Notes under the pieces: generated by a model
Told to the model about the DNA's origin: nothing
The model's input: the letters and a program-made list of their open reading frames with translations, nothing else
The model's database searches: none
Position numbers and translations under genes: made by a program
NCBI RefSeq assembly: GCF_016466415.2
Contig: NZ_CP066772.2
Coordinates: forward strand, 1,116,001-1,180,000
From: Ralstonia pickettii
GTDB taxonomy: Bacteria > Pseudomonadota > Gammaproteobacteria > Burkholderiales > Burkholderiaceae
Direction of reading: 5' to 3'
Length of the DNA stretch: 64,000 nucleotides
In this document: piece after piece, positions 36,274-45,410 of the stretch
Layout of the letters: each line of letters begins with the position of its first letter
Position numbering within the stretch: position 1 is the stretch's first letter

Positions 36274-37685
36274 TCACCACCCAGAGGACGTATCCATCGA
36301 TGTCGTTGCATAGGCTGTGTGAGATATGCGAGTGGGTGCACTCAGCGGAACGGTCACCTTCACGCTGACACCACCGCTCGGCTTCGATTCCATGTGTGCT
36401 GCGCCGCCCAACAACCACGCGCGCTCTCGAATACCTATCAGCCCGAGACCTTGCTGCTTAGCCGCATCCCGGATCGACGGGTAGCCTATTCCGTTGTCCG
36501 CTACGGATACCTCACAGTTGCCGCCCACCGCGTGGACATCATGTGCACTTGGGGCGCTTGCGCATGGCGCGCCACATTGGTCAGCGCCTCCTGCACGATA
36601 CGAAGCACGCCAATCGACGAATGCCCATCCAACTCGCAAGTATCCGCGCTAACCATGACTGCTATGTGATACCGCCACTCGAAATCCGTAGCGATCCACT
36701 GGATCGCCGGCACCAAGCCCAGGTCGTCAAGCAGTTGGGGACGCAGGTCCGAGCAGATGCGACGTATTGATCTGTCGGTCGCCTCAAGGCTGATCCGAAT
36801 CGCATCGAGACGGCGCCAACAACCGGTCAAAACAGCAGGCTGCATTTGCTCGGCAATTCCGGCAGTCGCCTCGTGCAACGCCCGGAGGCGCGGACCGAAT
36901 CCTTGCTGCAGCTCGCCCGCAATCGCTCTCTGATCTTCCTCGCGAGCAAGCAGCGTTGAATCTGCAAGGCCGTGAAGTTCTTCCTGTAAGCGCATTTGGG
37001 CCTCATTGGCTTTCACGCGCTCACTGACATCACGCAACATGATCGTGTACCACTTTGTTCCAACCCCCTCCGAGTGCGAAATGGACGCCTCGATGGGAAA
37101 CTCATGGCCATCGGCATGCAAAGCGAATATTTGCCGTTGGCTGCCCATTCGTCTTTCGTTTGACCGAGTCCTGCCGAATTGCTCGACCCATATTCTGTGA
37201 GCGGCACGGAATCGCAAAGGGATCAATCTGTCCACCGGCTGCCCAACCAGGTCATCGGCTGCATATCCGAATAGCACCTGGGCCATCGGGTTGAAGAGAA
37301 CGATGCGCTGTGCTGCGTCAACTGTGACGACCGCCTCCATCGAGGCACGAATAATCGCCTCAAGACGGCGCTGGCCTCGTTGGCTCTAGAGGCTCTTGCT
37401 ACGGACGAACATCGCAAGACATCGACACTGACGCGTGTAGTTGGCATAGGCCACGACAAGTAGCCCCACGCAGAATGACGCTAAAAGAATGCTCCAGGGT
37501 GAGCGAGCCGCCTGCCCCGTCGCCTCAAGCCGAATGATGGCAATCAGCAATGCGGCAATAACTGCTGGAGCAAGTACCCATTCCGCGAAGCTGCCATAGC
37601 GCGATGCCGATGGTTGCCGAATTTCATCGTCAATAAGAGCGGCCGATTTATCCATGTACGCGCAATGAGTGACGGCCCGATTCAT
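36274..37685 (-). pseudogene. Decayed PAS histidine kinase (HisKA_3 type)
   Basis: Three adjacent pieces of one sensor kinase. The N-terminal piece (37685-37386) has two membrane helices and ends at an in-frame TAG (37388-37386). The same frame continues as RGQRRLEAIIRASMEAVVTV, then a PAS domain (GYAADDLVGQPVDRLIP; FPIEASIS), and a HisKA_3 region down to a stop at 36501. The ATP-binding domain then resumes in another frame from about 36540 (CEVSVADNGIGYP; QGLGLIGIRERAWLLGG) to 36274. The dimerisation helix reads REEDQRAIAGELQQGFG, where active kinases have ELHD, so the phospho-acceptor His is Gln. Nonsense mutation, frameshift and missing His all point to loss of function; sequencing error cannot explain all three. 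Confidence 0.8.
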
Positions 37686-37840
37686 TAAGTTAGGGCGATT
37701 TCCAACACGTTGCCAGTAACCTTATGGTTGCCATTATTTCGCTCTAAAGCACCTGTATCCGCTTAGAGAAGCAATAAACGGCTCTAATCAAATAGTCGTG
37801 AACTTCAGTTGTGGCCGACCCCCCACATTCGTTTCAAGCC
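37686..37840. other. AT-richer intergenic region
   Basis: 155 bp between the decayed kinase and the end of the polyamine transporter operon. It is visibly richer in A/T than its surroundings, but no gene, terminator or box was recognised. Confidence 0.35.
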
Positions 37841-38953
37841 TTACTGCCCCATCTTGAGCTCGGTCCATGCACGATTCCAGGCGCGCCGTGTCTGGCTGTC
37901 CAGATCGGTCAGTTGCTCGAGCCGTTTACGTTCTTCGGGGCCAGGATTGATGGCAGGATCGCTCAGCAGTTCTGCGCGGATATAGGCATGTGCCGCGCGG
38001 TTGGGATTACCTGAGCCTAGCGTGTTCGTCAGCTGTGCTGCAATCTTGGGCTGCAGCATGAAATTGATGAATCGGTGCGCTAATTCAGGATGCGGGGCAG
38101 TTCTGGATATGACAAAGCTGTCCCCAGTCATGCCGTTACCTTCCTTCTGTAGCGCTTCCTTGATGGAGAACGGCCGTTTTGCGTTCAGTGCATCCGTTTT
38201 GGCCTGGAAGATATCGTTGGAATATCCAAGCGCCACCCAGATGTTTCCGACCGTCAACTCACGGATATAGCTTTGACTATTGAATGCTGCCCAGTACGGC
38301 ATGGCTTGCCGAATGGCTTCAATCGCCTCGCTCAACTGCGCTGCGCTCGTTGAGTTAGCCGAATAGCCCTTGTAGCGCAGCGCCGCTGCAATCACCTCGC
38401 GGGGATCGTCCAGCACGGTGACCTTGCCTCGAATCTTGGACAGCACCTTCGGATCGAATACAAGAGACCAAGACGTCGGGTCCAGTCCCAACTCGCGTAT
38501 TCGCGCCTCGTTGTACCCGATCAGCGTGATGGTGAAGTCATAGGGCAGAGAGAAGACGTTGTGCGGATCCTGTGGTGTATCCAGATAGGCAGGTTCAATA
38601 TTGGCGGCGTTGGGAATGGCGGCCTTGTTCAGGGGCTGCAGTGCACCCAGCCGCACAAGCGCGGGGATGCCATAGTTGCTCGGCCCGATAACGTCGAAGC
38701 CGCGAGCGCCGCCCGCCAGCTTGGCAAGCGCCTCTTCCATCGAGCCGTAATACGAGAGGTTGACCTTGCAATGGCATTTCGCCTGAAACTGTTCAATCGT
38801 GTCCTGCGAGAGCGAGTTGTTCCAGTTGAATACGTTCAGTTCGGCCAGCGCTCTCGTTTCGGCCGCAGTGCAACGGGGCAACAACGCGAACGAGACACCA
38901 ACGACCAGCAAGCAAGTCGCCTTGACGATTCTGCTGATCGACCCGGGCTTCAT
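37841..38953 (-). CDS. potF: Periplasmic polyamine-type binding protein
   Basis: 370 residues with a signal peptide (about 1-30). The fold is that of PotD/PotF-type spermidine/putrescine binding proteins: LNVFNWNNSLSQDTIEQF at the start of the mature part, FDVIGPSNYGIPALV, PYDFTITLIGYN and the C-terminal FVISRTAPHPELAHRFINF. It captures the substrate for the ABC importer encoded just upstream. ATG overlaps the stop of the second permease as ATGA (38950-38953). Polyamine specificity is inferred from the family and cannot be fixed from sequence alone. Confidence 0.88.
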   Translation of the reverse strand: MKPGSISRIVKATCLLVVGVSFALLPRCTAAETRALAELNVFNWNNSLSQDTIEQFQAKCHCKVNLSYYGSMEEALAKLAGGARGFDVIGPSNYGIPALVRLGALQPLNKAAIPNAANIEPAYLDTPQDPHNVFSLPYDFTITLIGYNEARIRELGLDPTSWSLVFDPKVLSKIRGKVTVLDDPREVIAAALRYKGYSANSTSAAQLSEAIEAIRQAMPYWAAFNSQSYIRELTVGNIWVALGYSNDIFQAKTDALNAKRPFSIKEALQKEGNGMTGDSFVISRTAPHPELAHRFINFMLQPKIAAQLTNTLGSGNPNRAAHAYIRAELLSDPAINPGPEERKRLEQLTDLDSQTRRAWNRAWTELKMGQ

Positions 38954-39729
38954 ACATGTACCCGCCAGACGTCTCGCGACATCCGAAAAGCAGCCAGCGA
39001 GGCTGCCAGCGTAATCAGCATCAGGATGGATGAAACAGCGTTGACCTCCGGCGTGACCGCAATGCGGATCATCGAGTAGATCTGGATCGGTAGCGTCGGT
39101 TGGCGAGGCCCTGAAGTGAAGAACGTCACCACGAAATCATCCATGGATAACGTGAACGCGAGTAGCGCGCCGGCTGCCACTCTGGGCAGGATCAGTGGCA
39201 GCACCACATACCAGATTGCCTGGAGTGGGGTCGCTCCCAGATCGCGGGCAGCATCGATCAAACTGTCGTCCAACCCTTCCAGGCGGGAACGCACCACCAC
39301 GGCGACAAAGCCGACGCAGAAGGTGATGTGCGACAGCACCACGGTAAGCAGGCCGAGTTCCAGGTTGATCGATACAAAGAACAGCAGCAGCGAAACACCC
39401 ATCAAGACTTCCGGGATCGCAACAGGTGCGATCACCAGGGCGGTCAACGCGCGGGGCCGGTATCGGTACATCGCGAAGGCTGCCAGCGTGCCCAATACGC
39501 TGGCGCAGACAGCAGCTTCCACCGCGATCATCAACGAATTCCATGCTGCTCGCTGCATGGCTAGGTCTCTGGCCAGCACGCCATACCAGCGCAATGTGAA
39601 GCCGGTCCACTCGGCGTTCAGGCGCGAATCATTGAACGAGTACGCCACAACCAGCAGCAGTGGCGCATATAGGAACAAGCACACGCCACCCCCGAACAAT
39701 GCGGGCCAACCGATACGCTCCCGCTTCAT
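38950..39729 (-). CDS. potI: Polyamine-type ABC permease (PotI-like)
   Basis: 259 residues, six membrane helices, with the EAA-type cytoplasmic loop DAARDLGATPLQAIWYVVLP that contacts the ATPase. It follows the PotH-like gene with an ATGA overlap (39726-39729) and overlaps the binding-protein gene in the same way. Order ATPase-permease-permease-binding protein is standard for this importer class. Confidence 0.9.
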   Translation of the reverse strand: MKRERIGWPALFGGGVCLFLYAPLLLVVAYSFNDSRLNAEWTGFTLRWYGVLARDLAMQRAAWNSLMIAVEAAVCASVLGTLAAFAMYRYRPRALTALVIAPVAIPEVLMGVSLLLFFVSINLELGLLTVVLSHITFCVGFVAVVVRSRLEGLDDSLIDAARDLGATPLQAIWYVVLPLILPRVAAGALLAFTLSMDDFVVTFFTSGPRQPTLPIQIYSMIRIAVTPEVNAVSSILMLITLAASLAAFRMSRDVWRVHV

Positions 39730-40745
39730 GATGCCTCCCTGTTCATCATCGATGGGGCCGCCTCCAATTCCGCTGCGCGTACACGTTTGCTCGCTGCACG
39801 ATGACCGCGAACCCATGCACCATGTCGTGGCCGCGCTGCCACCGATGCGAGCCCCATGATGCCCAGTACGGCACCGACCAGCGCAAGAGATAGCGCGGAA
39901 CCCAGCGGCCAGTCCCGGTTATCCAGAAACTGCTGCTTGATCAGATTGCCGATCAAGATGGCGCGCGTCCCCCCCACCAGTTCGGGCACAGCAAAGATGC
40001 CGAAGCACGGAATGAATACGAGTGCCGCTCCAGCCCACACGCCGGGCAGCGACAATGGCCACGTCACCTGCCAGAACCGCTGCCAAACGTTCGCACCCAG
40101 ATCACGAGCGGCATCGATCAGGAGTGGATCGTGCTTCTCCAGGTTGGCATAGAGCGGCAGAACCATAAATGGCAAGTGCACATAGACCAGCACGATGACC
40201 ACTGCGGCAGGCGTAAAGAGCACGTCAATCGGTTGCGTACCCAGCAAGACCAGAACACCATTGAGCCCGCGCATGACATAGCCGCGCGGGCTCAGAATGA
40301 TCATCCAGGCATAAACGCGCACCAGAAAATTGGACCAGAACGGCAAGATCACCAGAAGCAGCAAAATGTTGCGCCAGCGTTGCCCGCTGCTGGCAATAAC
40401 CCATGCCAAAGGGTACGCGGCGGTCAGGCAAATCAGCGTCGTCAGTACTGCGTATCCCGCCGACTTCAGGAACAACAAGGCATACAGACGGTTGCTGAAC
40501 AGGATCGAGACATTGTCCAACGTGAACAGGTCTCGCCAACGGCCGGTGTGTACCGTATCGCTGAAAGCAAGACTCCCGTTCTCTGTGGAAAAAAGAGGAA
40601 CGAGCCCACCACTCTCCCCCGGTAGTCTGAACGCCGCCAGCAACATGATGGCTGTTGGTATGGCAACCAATGCGAGCAGGTACATCGTCGGGACCGCCCA
40701 TGCTACCCAACGCATCCACCCATCTGACCGCGTGCTGGAATCCAT
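39726..40745 (-). CDS. potH: Polyamine-type ABC permease (PotH-like)
   Basis: 339 residues with six membrane helices and the EAA loop DAARDLGANVWQRFWQVTWP. The start is uncertain: the ATG at 40745 lies 11 bp after the ATPase stop but lacks a good ribosome site; an in-frame ATG at 40775 overlaps the ATPase gene. The C-terminal tail after the last helix is Arg/Ala-rich and about 40 residues longer than needed. Confidence 0.87.
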   Translation of the reverse strand: MDSSTRSDGWMRWVAWAVPTMYLLALVAIPTAIMLLAAFRLPGESGGLVPLFSTENGSLAFSDTVHTGRWRDLFTLDNVSILFSNRLYALLFLKSAGYAVLTTLICLTAAYPLAWVIASSGQRWRNILLLLVILPFWSNFLVRVYAWMIILSPRGYVMRGLNGVLVLLGTQPIDVLFTPAAVVIVLVYVHLPFMVLPLYANLEKHDPLLIDAARDLGANVWQRFWQVTWPLSLPGVWAGAALVFIPCFGIFAVPELVGGTRAILIGNLIKQQFLDNRDWPLGSALSLALVGAVLGIMGLASVAARPRHGAWVRGHRAASKRVRAAELEAAPSMMNREAS

Positions 40746-40755
40746 AGACAAACGT

Positions 40756-41847
40756 TCAGTGACATAGGAATACACCGGCCGTTTCTGGCCACGTCAGCCC
40801 TACTGGATCGCCCTGCTGAAACTGCCCCGCCTCGGCGGTGGCGGCGTTCGCCACCATGGTTTGCAAGCGTGGGCCGCTGGCAAGTTCAACCGTGTACAGC
40901 GTCACGTCGCCTTGGTAGAGCCGGTCGCGGATGACGCCCGGCCAGCTGGATGATTGATCATCCGCAGCCTTGATTTGTCCCCGCTGAAGCCGAATCTGCT
41001 CGGGACGGATCGCGACAGTGCCTCGGCTGCCTAGCACCAAGGGTTCAGCAGAATTGACGCGCAATGCACCGAGGCCATCGACCCGGACTTGCAGACAACC
41101 GTCCGCCGCGCGCTCGACCGTTCCATCCAGCAGGTTGCATGCGCCGATGAAGCCTGCCACAAAGCGCGTCATGGGTTGACGGTAGATAATCTCGGGCTTA
41201 TCGATCTGAACAACGCGGCCCGCTTGCATAACGGCAATTCTCTGGGACAGCGCCAATGCGTGAACCTGATCGTGCGTCACATACACGAACGCCACCTTGA
41301 CTTGCTGCTGCAACGCAATCAACTCGTGTTGCATCTGGGCTTGCAGCGCAGCATCCAACGCCGAGAGCGGCTCATCCAACAACAGCAGGCGCGGATCAGC
41401 AGCCAAGGCCCGAGCAATGGCTACGCGCTGCCGCTGGCCGCCTGAGAGTTCATGCGGGAAGTGGTTCTCATGGCCTTGCAAGCGTACGTCCTCGATCAAG
41501 GCTTCCACACGCTGCGCAATCTTTCTTCGCGGCAGTCTTCGCATCCGCAACGCAAAGGAGATGTTGCCGGCGACCGTCATATGTGGAAACAGCGCGTAGC
41601 TCTGGAAGACAGTGTGAATCGGTCGCGCCTCCGGCGGGATGCCCGCGAGGTTGCGCCCCTCGAACAGGATCTCACCCAGGTCGGGCTCCAGAAAGCCACC
41701 GATCTGCCGCAACAGGGTGGACTTCCCGCATCCTGACGGCCCCACCAGCGTAAAGAACTCACCCGCATCCACCGAGAAGCTGACATCGTCGACGACAACA
41801 TTCGGGCCGAAACGTTTGGTCAAGTGGCGAAGCTCGAGCAGGCTCAT
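40756..41847 (-). CDS. potG: Polyamine-type ABC importer ATPase (PotG/PotA-like)
   Basis: 363 residues. Walker A GPSGCGKST, signature [14 protein letters not shown], Walker B LLLLDEPLSALD, then a C-terminal TOBE regulatory domain (about 270-363). ATG at 41847 begins MSLLELRHLTKRFG; the frame extends upstream across the promoter and is not coding there. First gene of the four-gene importer operon. Confidence 0.92.
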   Translation of the reverse strand: MSLLELRHLTKRFGPNVVVDDVSFSVDAGEFFTLVGPSGCGKSTLLRQIGGFLEPDLGEILFEGRNLAGIPPEARPIHTVFQSYALFPHMTVAGNISFALRMRRLPRRKIAQRVEALIEDVRLQGHENHFPHELSGGQRQRVAIARALAADPRLLLLDEPLSALDAALQAQMQHELIALQQQVKVAFVYVTHDQVHALALSQRIAVMQAGRVVQIDKPEIIYRQPMTRFVAGFIGACNLLDGTVERAADGCLQVRVDGLGALRVNSAEPLVLGSRGTVAIRPEQIRLQRGQIKAADDQSSSWPGVIRDRLYQGDVTLYTVELASGPRLQTMVANAATAEAGQFQQGDPVGLTWPETAGVFLCH

Positions 41848-41926
41848 CAGGACCCTCGATCGATTGGCCGCGTGCGACGTTGCACACAGCGCATGCCAAG
41901 CCGAAGAAGCACCGGCTTTACCCTCG

Positions 41927-41967
41927 ATATTCGGCACAAGGGCCGGTTACGGCTTGACTCACGTCAA
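41927..41967 (-). promoter_or_regulatory. FNR-type class II promoter, polyamine transporter operon
   Basis: Symmetric box TTGACGTGAGTCAA on the minus strand (41967-41954), 21 nt spacer, -10 GAATAT (41932-41927). Confidence 0.7.
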
Positions 41968-42115
41968 CAAGGGGCGAAACGGACTCGATCCGAGGCAATT
42001 GATCTCATAAGGTACTTGCCGAAAGCGCACAAGGCTGCGCTGCCGAGCGTGCGGCGCATCCTGCCGGTAGCGATACGTAGCGGCTACCGCACCTTGCGGC
42101 GTAGCTGGCGCAAGC

Positions 42116-42328
42116 TCATCTGGCCCCATAACCCTGGGGCTGGCGTAACCTGATCACTCTTACCGCGGGGGCTGATGGCCTCGCTGCTGCCCGCGCACTA
42201 TTTCGCGGTACGACTGGCACGAGTGCCACTTCGCCGCTGCTGTTTTCGCCTGTCCGTGCCCCGTCAATGTAGCGGGCAGACAGCCGCAGGAAGCTTGCTA
42301 CGTGCATTGCCTTGATTTCGCTCGACAT
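42116..42328 (-). CDS. Small unknown protein
   Basis: 70 residues starting at an ATG with GGAGTCC 8 nt upstream. The first half is a possible helix (SSEIKAMHVASFLRLSARYI), the second half is Ala/Arg/Pro-rich. No family recognised. It is the only plausible gene in the 630-bp gap between the transporter operon and the sensor kinase; the remainder (41968-42115, 42329-42575) shows small inverted repeats (for example CCCCATAACCCTGGGG near 42124) but no gene. Confidence 0.4.
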   Translation of the reverse strand: MSSEIKAMHVASFLRLSARYIDGARTGENSSGEVALVPVVPRNSARAAARPSAPAVRVIRLRQPQGYGAR

Positions 42329-42575
42329 GAAAATGGACTCCTGTGCATGCAGCCGGAACGGGCTCACGGCCAGCGATTCACTTGTGGATCAGCCGGCCGA
42401 TCAGACAGCGATCGCGCGCCTGACTTCCGTACTTGCGTGGCGCTCATCAACGGAATGTCTGCGCTGCCTCATATTGATACGTGCGCTTGCAAGCTAAGGT
42501 TGAACACTACAGAGGCGAGCCAACGCGAGTAAGCGGCCTGGGACGAAAAGCGCATCAGCCCGATAGCGCTCCGCA

Positions 42576-42593
42576 TGTCAGGAAAACCTGACA
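42576..42593. promoter_or_regulatory. Palindrome TGTCAGG-N4-CCTGACA before sensor kinase
   Basis: Perfect 7-bp inverted repeat, spacer AAAA, about 85 bp before the kinase start. Same arms as at 18352-18369. Candidate response-regulator operator, implying autoregulation. Confidence 0.55.
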
Positions 42594-42678
42594 AGGTTTG
42601 AAGCCAGCACGCCTGAGGTCCAGCCCAACATTCCGGGGCAGCGTGCGCGAGCGCAGGTTCCAGTTATTGGAGAGCATC

Positions 42679-44427
42679 TTGAGCGACCCAGGGAGCGATC
42701 CCCGCATCTTCCTGTCGACCGTCTTGCCCCGACCCAATCAGCAGCGCCTGGTCACGGCAGTGATGCTGGCGTCCGTCGTGGTCTTTGTGGCGGTATTGCC
42801 GTTTGCTCAATGGCAACTCGCGCAGGTCTGGGGGTTCATTCCCGTCTATGAATCCGCGGTCGTCATCAACGACCTTGTCACCGCTGCGATGCTGGTCGGG
42901 CAGTTCACCCTGCTGCGCTCTCCCGGATTGCTGGTCCTGTCATCCGGCTACTTCTTTACCGCCACGGTCGCGGCGGTGCACATGCTCAGTTTCCCTGGGC
43001 TGTTCTCTGCATCGGGGCTGTTGGGTGCGGGCCCGCAAACGACAGCGTGGCTTTACATGTTCTGGCACGGAGGGTTTCCACTGTCCCTGATCGGCTATGC
43101 CCTTCTGCAAGAGAACGAGCGAACACGGCGTATCAGGTGGTCGCGCGCCGTCTCCCCCGTTCTATGGGCTGCTGGCATCGTGCTGCTTTTGGCTTATGGG
43201 CTGACTGCGATGGCGACCCAGCCGTCTCTCTTGCCGGCCATCATGCGCGGGAACGGATATACCGGCGCCATGTCAACGACGGTCAGCATTGTGTGGATGC
43301 TGAATGTGCTGGCCGCAGCAATTCTGTGGCGACATCGCGGCCACTCGTTGCTGAATCTATGGTGTACGGTGGTCGCCGTCATTTCGGCATTTGAGGTGGC
43401 ACTTTCTGCCGTGTTCAACCACAGGCGGTTCGATCTCGGTTTTTACGCCGGCCGCGCCTATGGTCTTGTCGCTTCCAGCTTTGTTCTGGTCGCGCTGATC
43501 ATCGAACACGCCAGGCTTTACGCCATGCTGGTGAAAGCACTGGATAACGAGAGCGCAGCGCGCGCAGGCGCCTTGAAGAAAACGCAACAGCTGAATGCGG
43601 CGAACGAGCATCTCGAGCAGCGCGTCAAAGACCGCACCGCCCAACTGAGCGCCACGAACAGCGAGCTTCGACTGGAAATCACCGAGCGTAAGCGCGCCGA
43701 ACATGCGCTCGAACGCTCGAGAGAGGAATTGCGTGAGCTGGCAGCGATCAGCTCGAGGGCGCGTGAGGAAGAGCGGCGGCGCCTTTCACGCGAGCTTCAC
43801 GATGAGCTTGCTCAATCGTTGGCGGCGCTCAAGGTCGACATGCAGATGTTGGAGCACAAGCTTGATGCAACGAACGCGCCGGTTGCCGAACGCTTGGGCG
43901 CAATGGAACACGCCGTAGATGACATGATCCGTGCGACACGTCGTCTCGCGTCCGATCTGCGCCCCTCCATGCTCGATGATCTCGGCCTCGTACCTGCGTG
44001 CAGATGGCTTGTCGAGTCATTTCAACGGCGCCACCGCATTCAGTGCGAACTGAAGATCGTACCCGGGCATTTTGAACTTTCCGAGCCTTTTGCATCCACC
44101 GTCTATCGCGTCCTGCAGGAGTGCTTGGCCAATGTAGCGCGCCATGCCGGCGCGTCGGCTGTACATGTACGCCTGCTCTATGAGGCGCCCACCGTCCAGC
44201 TTTCCGTGCAGGACGATGGCATCGGTTTTGACCCCGCCCATCCGAGAAAGGATCTGTCTTTCGGGCTTGTGGGCTTACGTGAGCGCGCCTATCTCGTACG
44301 CGGGAGCTTAAGCATCGAATCGTCGCCAGAATCCGGAACGTTGATCGAACTCACCATTCCGCAAACGATGGCCACATCTCCGCAATTGCCGCTGCCAGCT
44401 TCCGGTGCCGGGCCAAAAGCAATGTAA
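42679..44427 (+). CDS. MASE4 sensor histidine kinase (HisKA_3)
   Basis: About 582 residues. The N-terminal ~260 residues are a multi-helix membrane sensor of the MASE4 type (FPGLFSASGLLGAGPQTTAW; LYMFWHGGFPLSLIGYALL). A coiled coil follows (about 285-350), then HisKA_3 with the intact phospho-acceptor motif RRRLSRELHDELAQSL, and an HATPase_c domain with N-box ECLANVARHA and G-box DDGIGFDP, FGLVGLRERA. No ATG is available near the expected start; TTG at 42679 has GGAGAG 6-7 nt upstream, and the open frame extends to 42598. Its partner regulator is encoded convergently, 34 bp after its stop. Confidence 0.88.
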   Translation: MSDPGSDPRIFLSTVLPRPNQQRLVTAVMLASVVVFVAVLPFAQWQLAQVWGFIPVYESAVVINDLVTAAMLVGQFTLLRSPGLLVLSSGYFFTATVAAVHMLSFPGLFSASGLLGAGPQTTAWLYMFWHGGFPLSLIGYALLQENERTRRIRWSRAVSPVLWAAGIVLLLAYGLTAMATQPSLLPAIMRGNGYTGAMSTTVSIVWMLNVLAAAILWRHRGHSLLNLWCTVVAVISAFEVALSAVFNHRRFDLGFYAGRAYGLVASSFVLVALIIEHARLYAMLVKALDNESAARAGALKKTQQLNAANEHLEQRVKDRTAQLSATNSELRLEITERKRAEHALERSREELRELAAISSRAREEERRRLSRELHDELAQSLAALKVDMQMLEHKLDATNAPVAERLGAMEHAVDDMIRATRRLASDLRPSMLDDLGLVPACRWLVESFQRRHRIQCELKIVPGHFELSEPFASTVYRVLQECLANVARHAGASAVHVRLLYEAPTVQLSVQDDGIGFDPAHPRKDLSFGLVGLRERAYLVRGSLSIESSPESGTLIELTIPQTMATSPQLPLPASGAGPKAM

Positions 44428-44461
44428 TCCGACATCGCCGCGACGGTCGCTCCGGCCAGCC

Positions 44462-45091
44462 TCATGCCAACCCGTGGCTGAGCGCATACCGAACCAGGGC
44501 GACGTCATTTGGCAAGTTCATCCTCTCAAGAATGCGTGCCTTATAGGTGCTGACGGTTTTCTTGCTGATGCAGAGATCGTGCGCGATGGTCGCCAGTGAA
44601 TCGCCTCTAGACAAGCGCAGGAAGATATCGAACTCCCGGTCGCTGAGCCGCTGATGAAGCAGCCTGTCTGCAGGATCCCCGAGATTGTGTATCAGTAGCT
44701 CAGCCACGGCCTGCGTCATGTACGTACCGCCCGATGCGGCTTTGCGGATGGCCTTTTCAAGCTCCTTGACCGCTCCCTCTTTCGTCAGATAGCCGACCGC
44801 CCCGGCTCGCAACGCGCGCAGTGCGTACTGGTCCTCAGCATGCATGGTCAGAACCAGGATCTTGAGTTGCGGAACGTCTCTGTGAACCTGGGCGATCAGG
44901 TCAATGCCACTGCGGCCGGGCATCGACAAGTCCAACACGATGACGTCGGCCGGTGTATTGCGCACCAGATCAATGGTGGATGCACCATCGATAGCCTCGC
45001 CGACAACCTCGATATCGCTCGCATCGCTCAGGATCCGACCCAATCCCTCACGAAAGACGGCATGGTCGTCCGCTATCAGCACCTTGATCAT
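44462..45091 (-). CDS. LuxR/NarL-family response regulator
   Basis: 209 residues. Receiver domain: acidic pocket ADDH, phospho-acceptor in VLDLSMPG, Lys in YLTKEGA. LuxR-type helix-turn-helix at the C-terminus (LSDREFDIFLRLSRGDSLAT... SKKTVSTYKARILERM). ATG at 45091 follows AGAGGA; the frame extends far upstream without support. Convergent with the MASE4 kinase, which is the obvious partner. Likely binds the TGTCAGG-N4-CCTGACA palindromes (inference). Confidence 0.92.
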   Translation of the reverse strand: MIKVLIADDHAVFREGLGRILSDASDIEVVGEAIDGASTIDLVRNTPADVIVLDLSMPGRSGIDLIAQVHRDVPQLKILVLTMHAEDQYALRALRAGAVGYLTKEGAVKELEKAIRKAASGGTYMTQAVAELLIHNLGDPADRLLHQRLSDREFDIFLRLSRGDSLATIAHDLCISKKTVSTYKARILERMNLPNDVALVRYALSHGLA

Positions 45092-45335
45092 CGCGTGTCC
45101 TCTGGATCTGTGCTTCCTCTGTTCCATCGTAGGTGGCACGGCGACTCCATCCAACGCTTCGCGCATGGCTTTCTGATCAAGGTCAGGAACGTGAATGCGC
45201 GCTGTTTTTGATGACCCGAGGGGACCAATGCTCTTATCAATACCGTTCGGGCAACGGCGAGATCGTTTGCGTGATCGCCGGTGAAACGCAATGCGCACAC
45301 AAACCATGAGCCGAAACATCGACGGCATAGAACGG
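45092..45335. other. Intergenic region before response regulator and Hsp20
   Basis: Contains CTGATCAAGGTCAG (45173-45186), a palindrome related to FNR boxes, but no -10 hexamer at 21 nt on either strand. Otherwise nothing recognised. Confidence 0.35.
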
Positions 45336-45376
45336 TTGATGCCCATCAAGATGTTGTTCGCATCTGCGTCCAGAAT
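45336..45376 (+). promoter_or_regulatory. FNR-type class II promoter, second Hsp20
   Basis: Perfect box TTGATGCCCATCAA (45336-45349), 21 nt spacer, -10 CAGAAT (45371-45376). Confidence 0.75.
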
Positions 45377-45410
45377 GGTTTCTCCCCGTACCTGCATAGG
45401 AGAAAGCATC

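Noticed and set aside
45173-45186. CTGATCAAGGTCAG, a palindrome similar to FNR boxes upstream of the response regulator
   Set aside because: Both outer bases deviate and no -10 hexamer lies at 21 nt on either strand, unlike all accepted sites.
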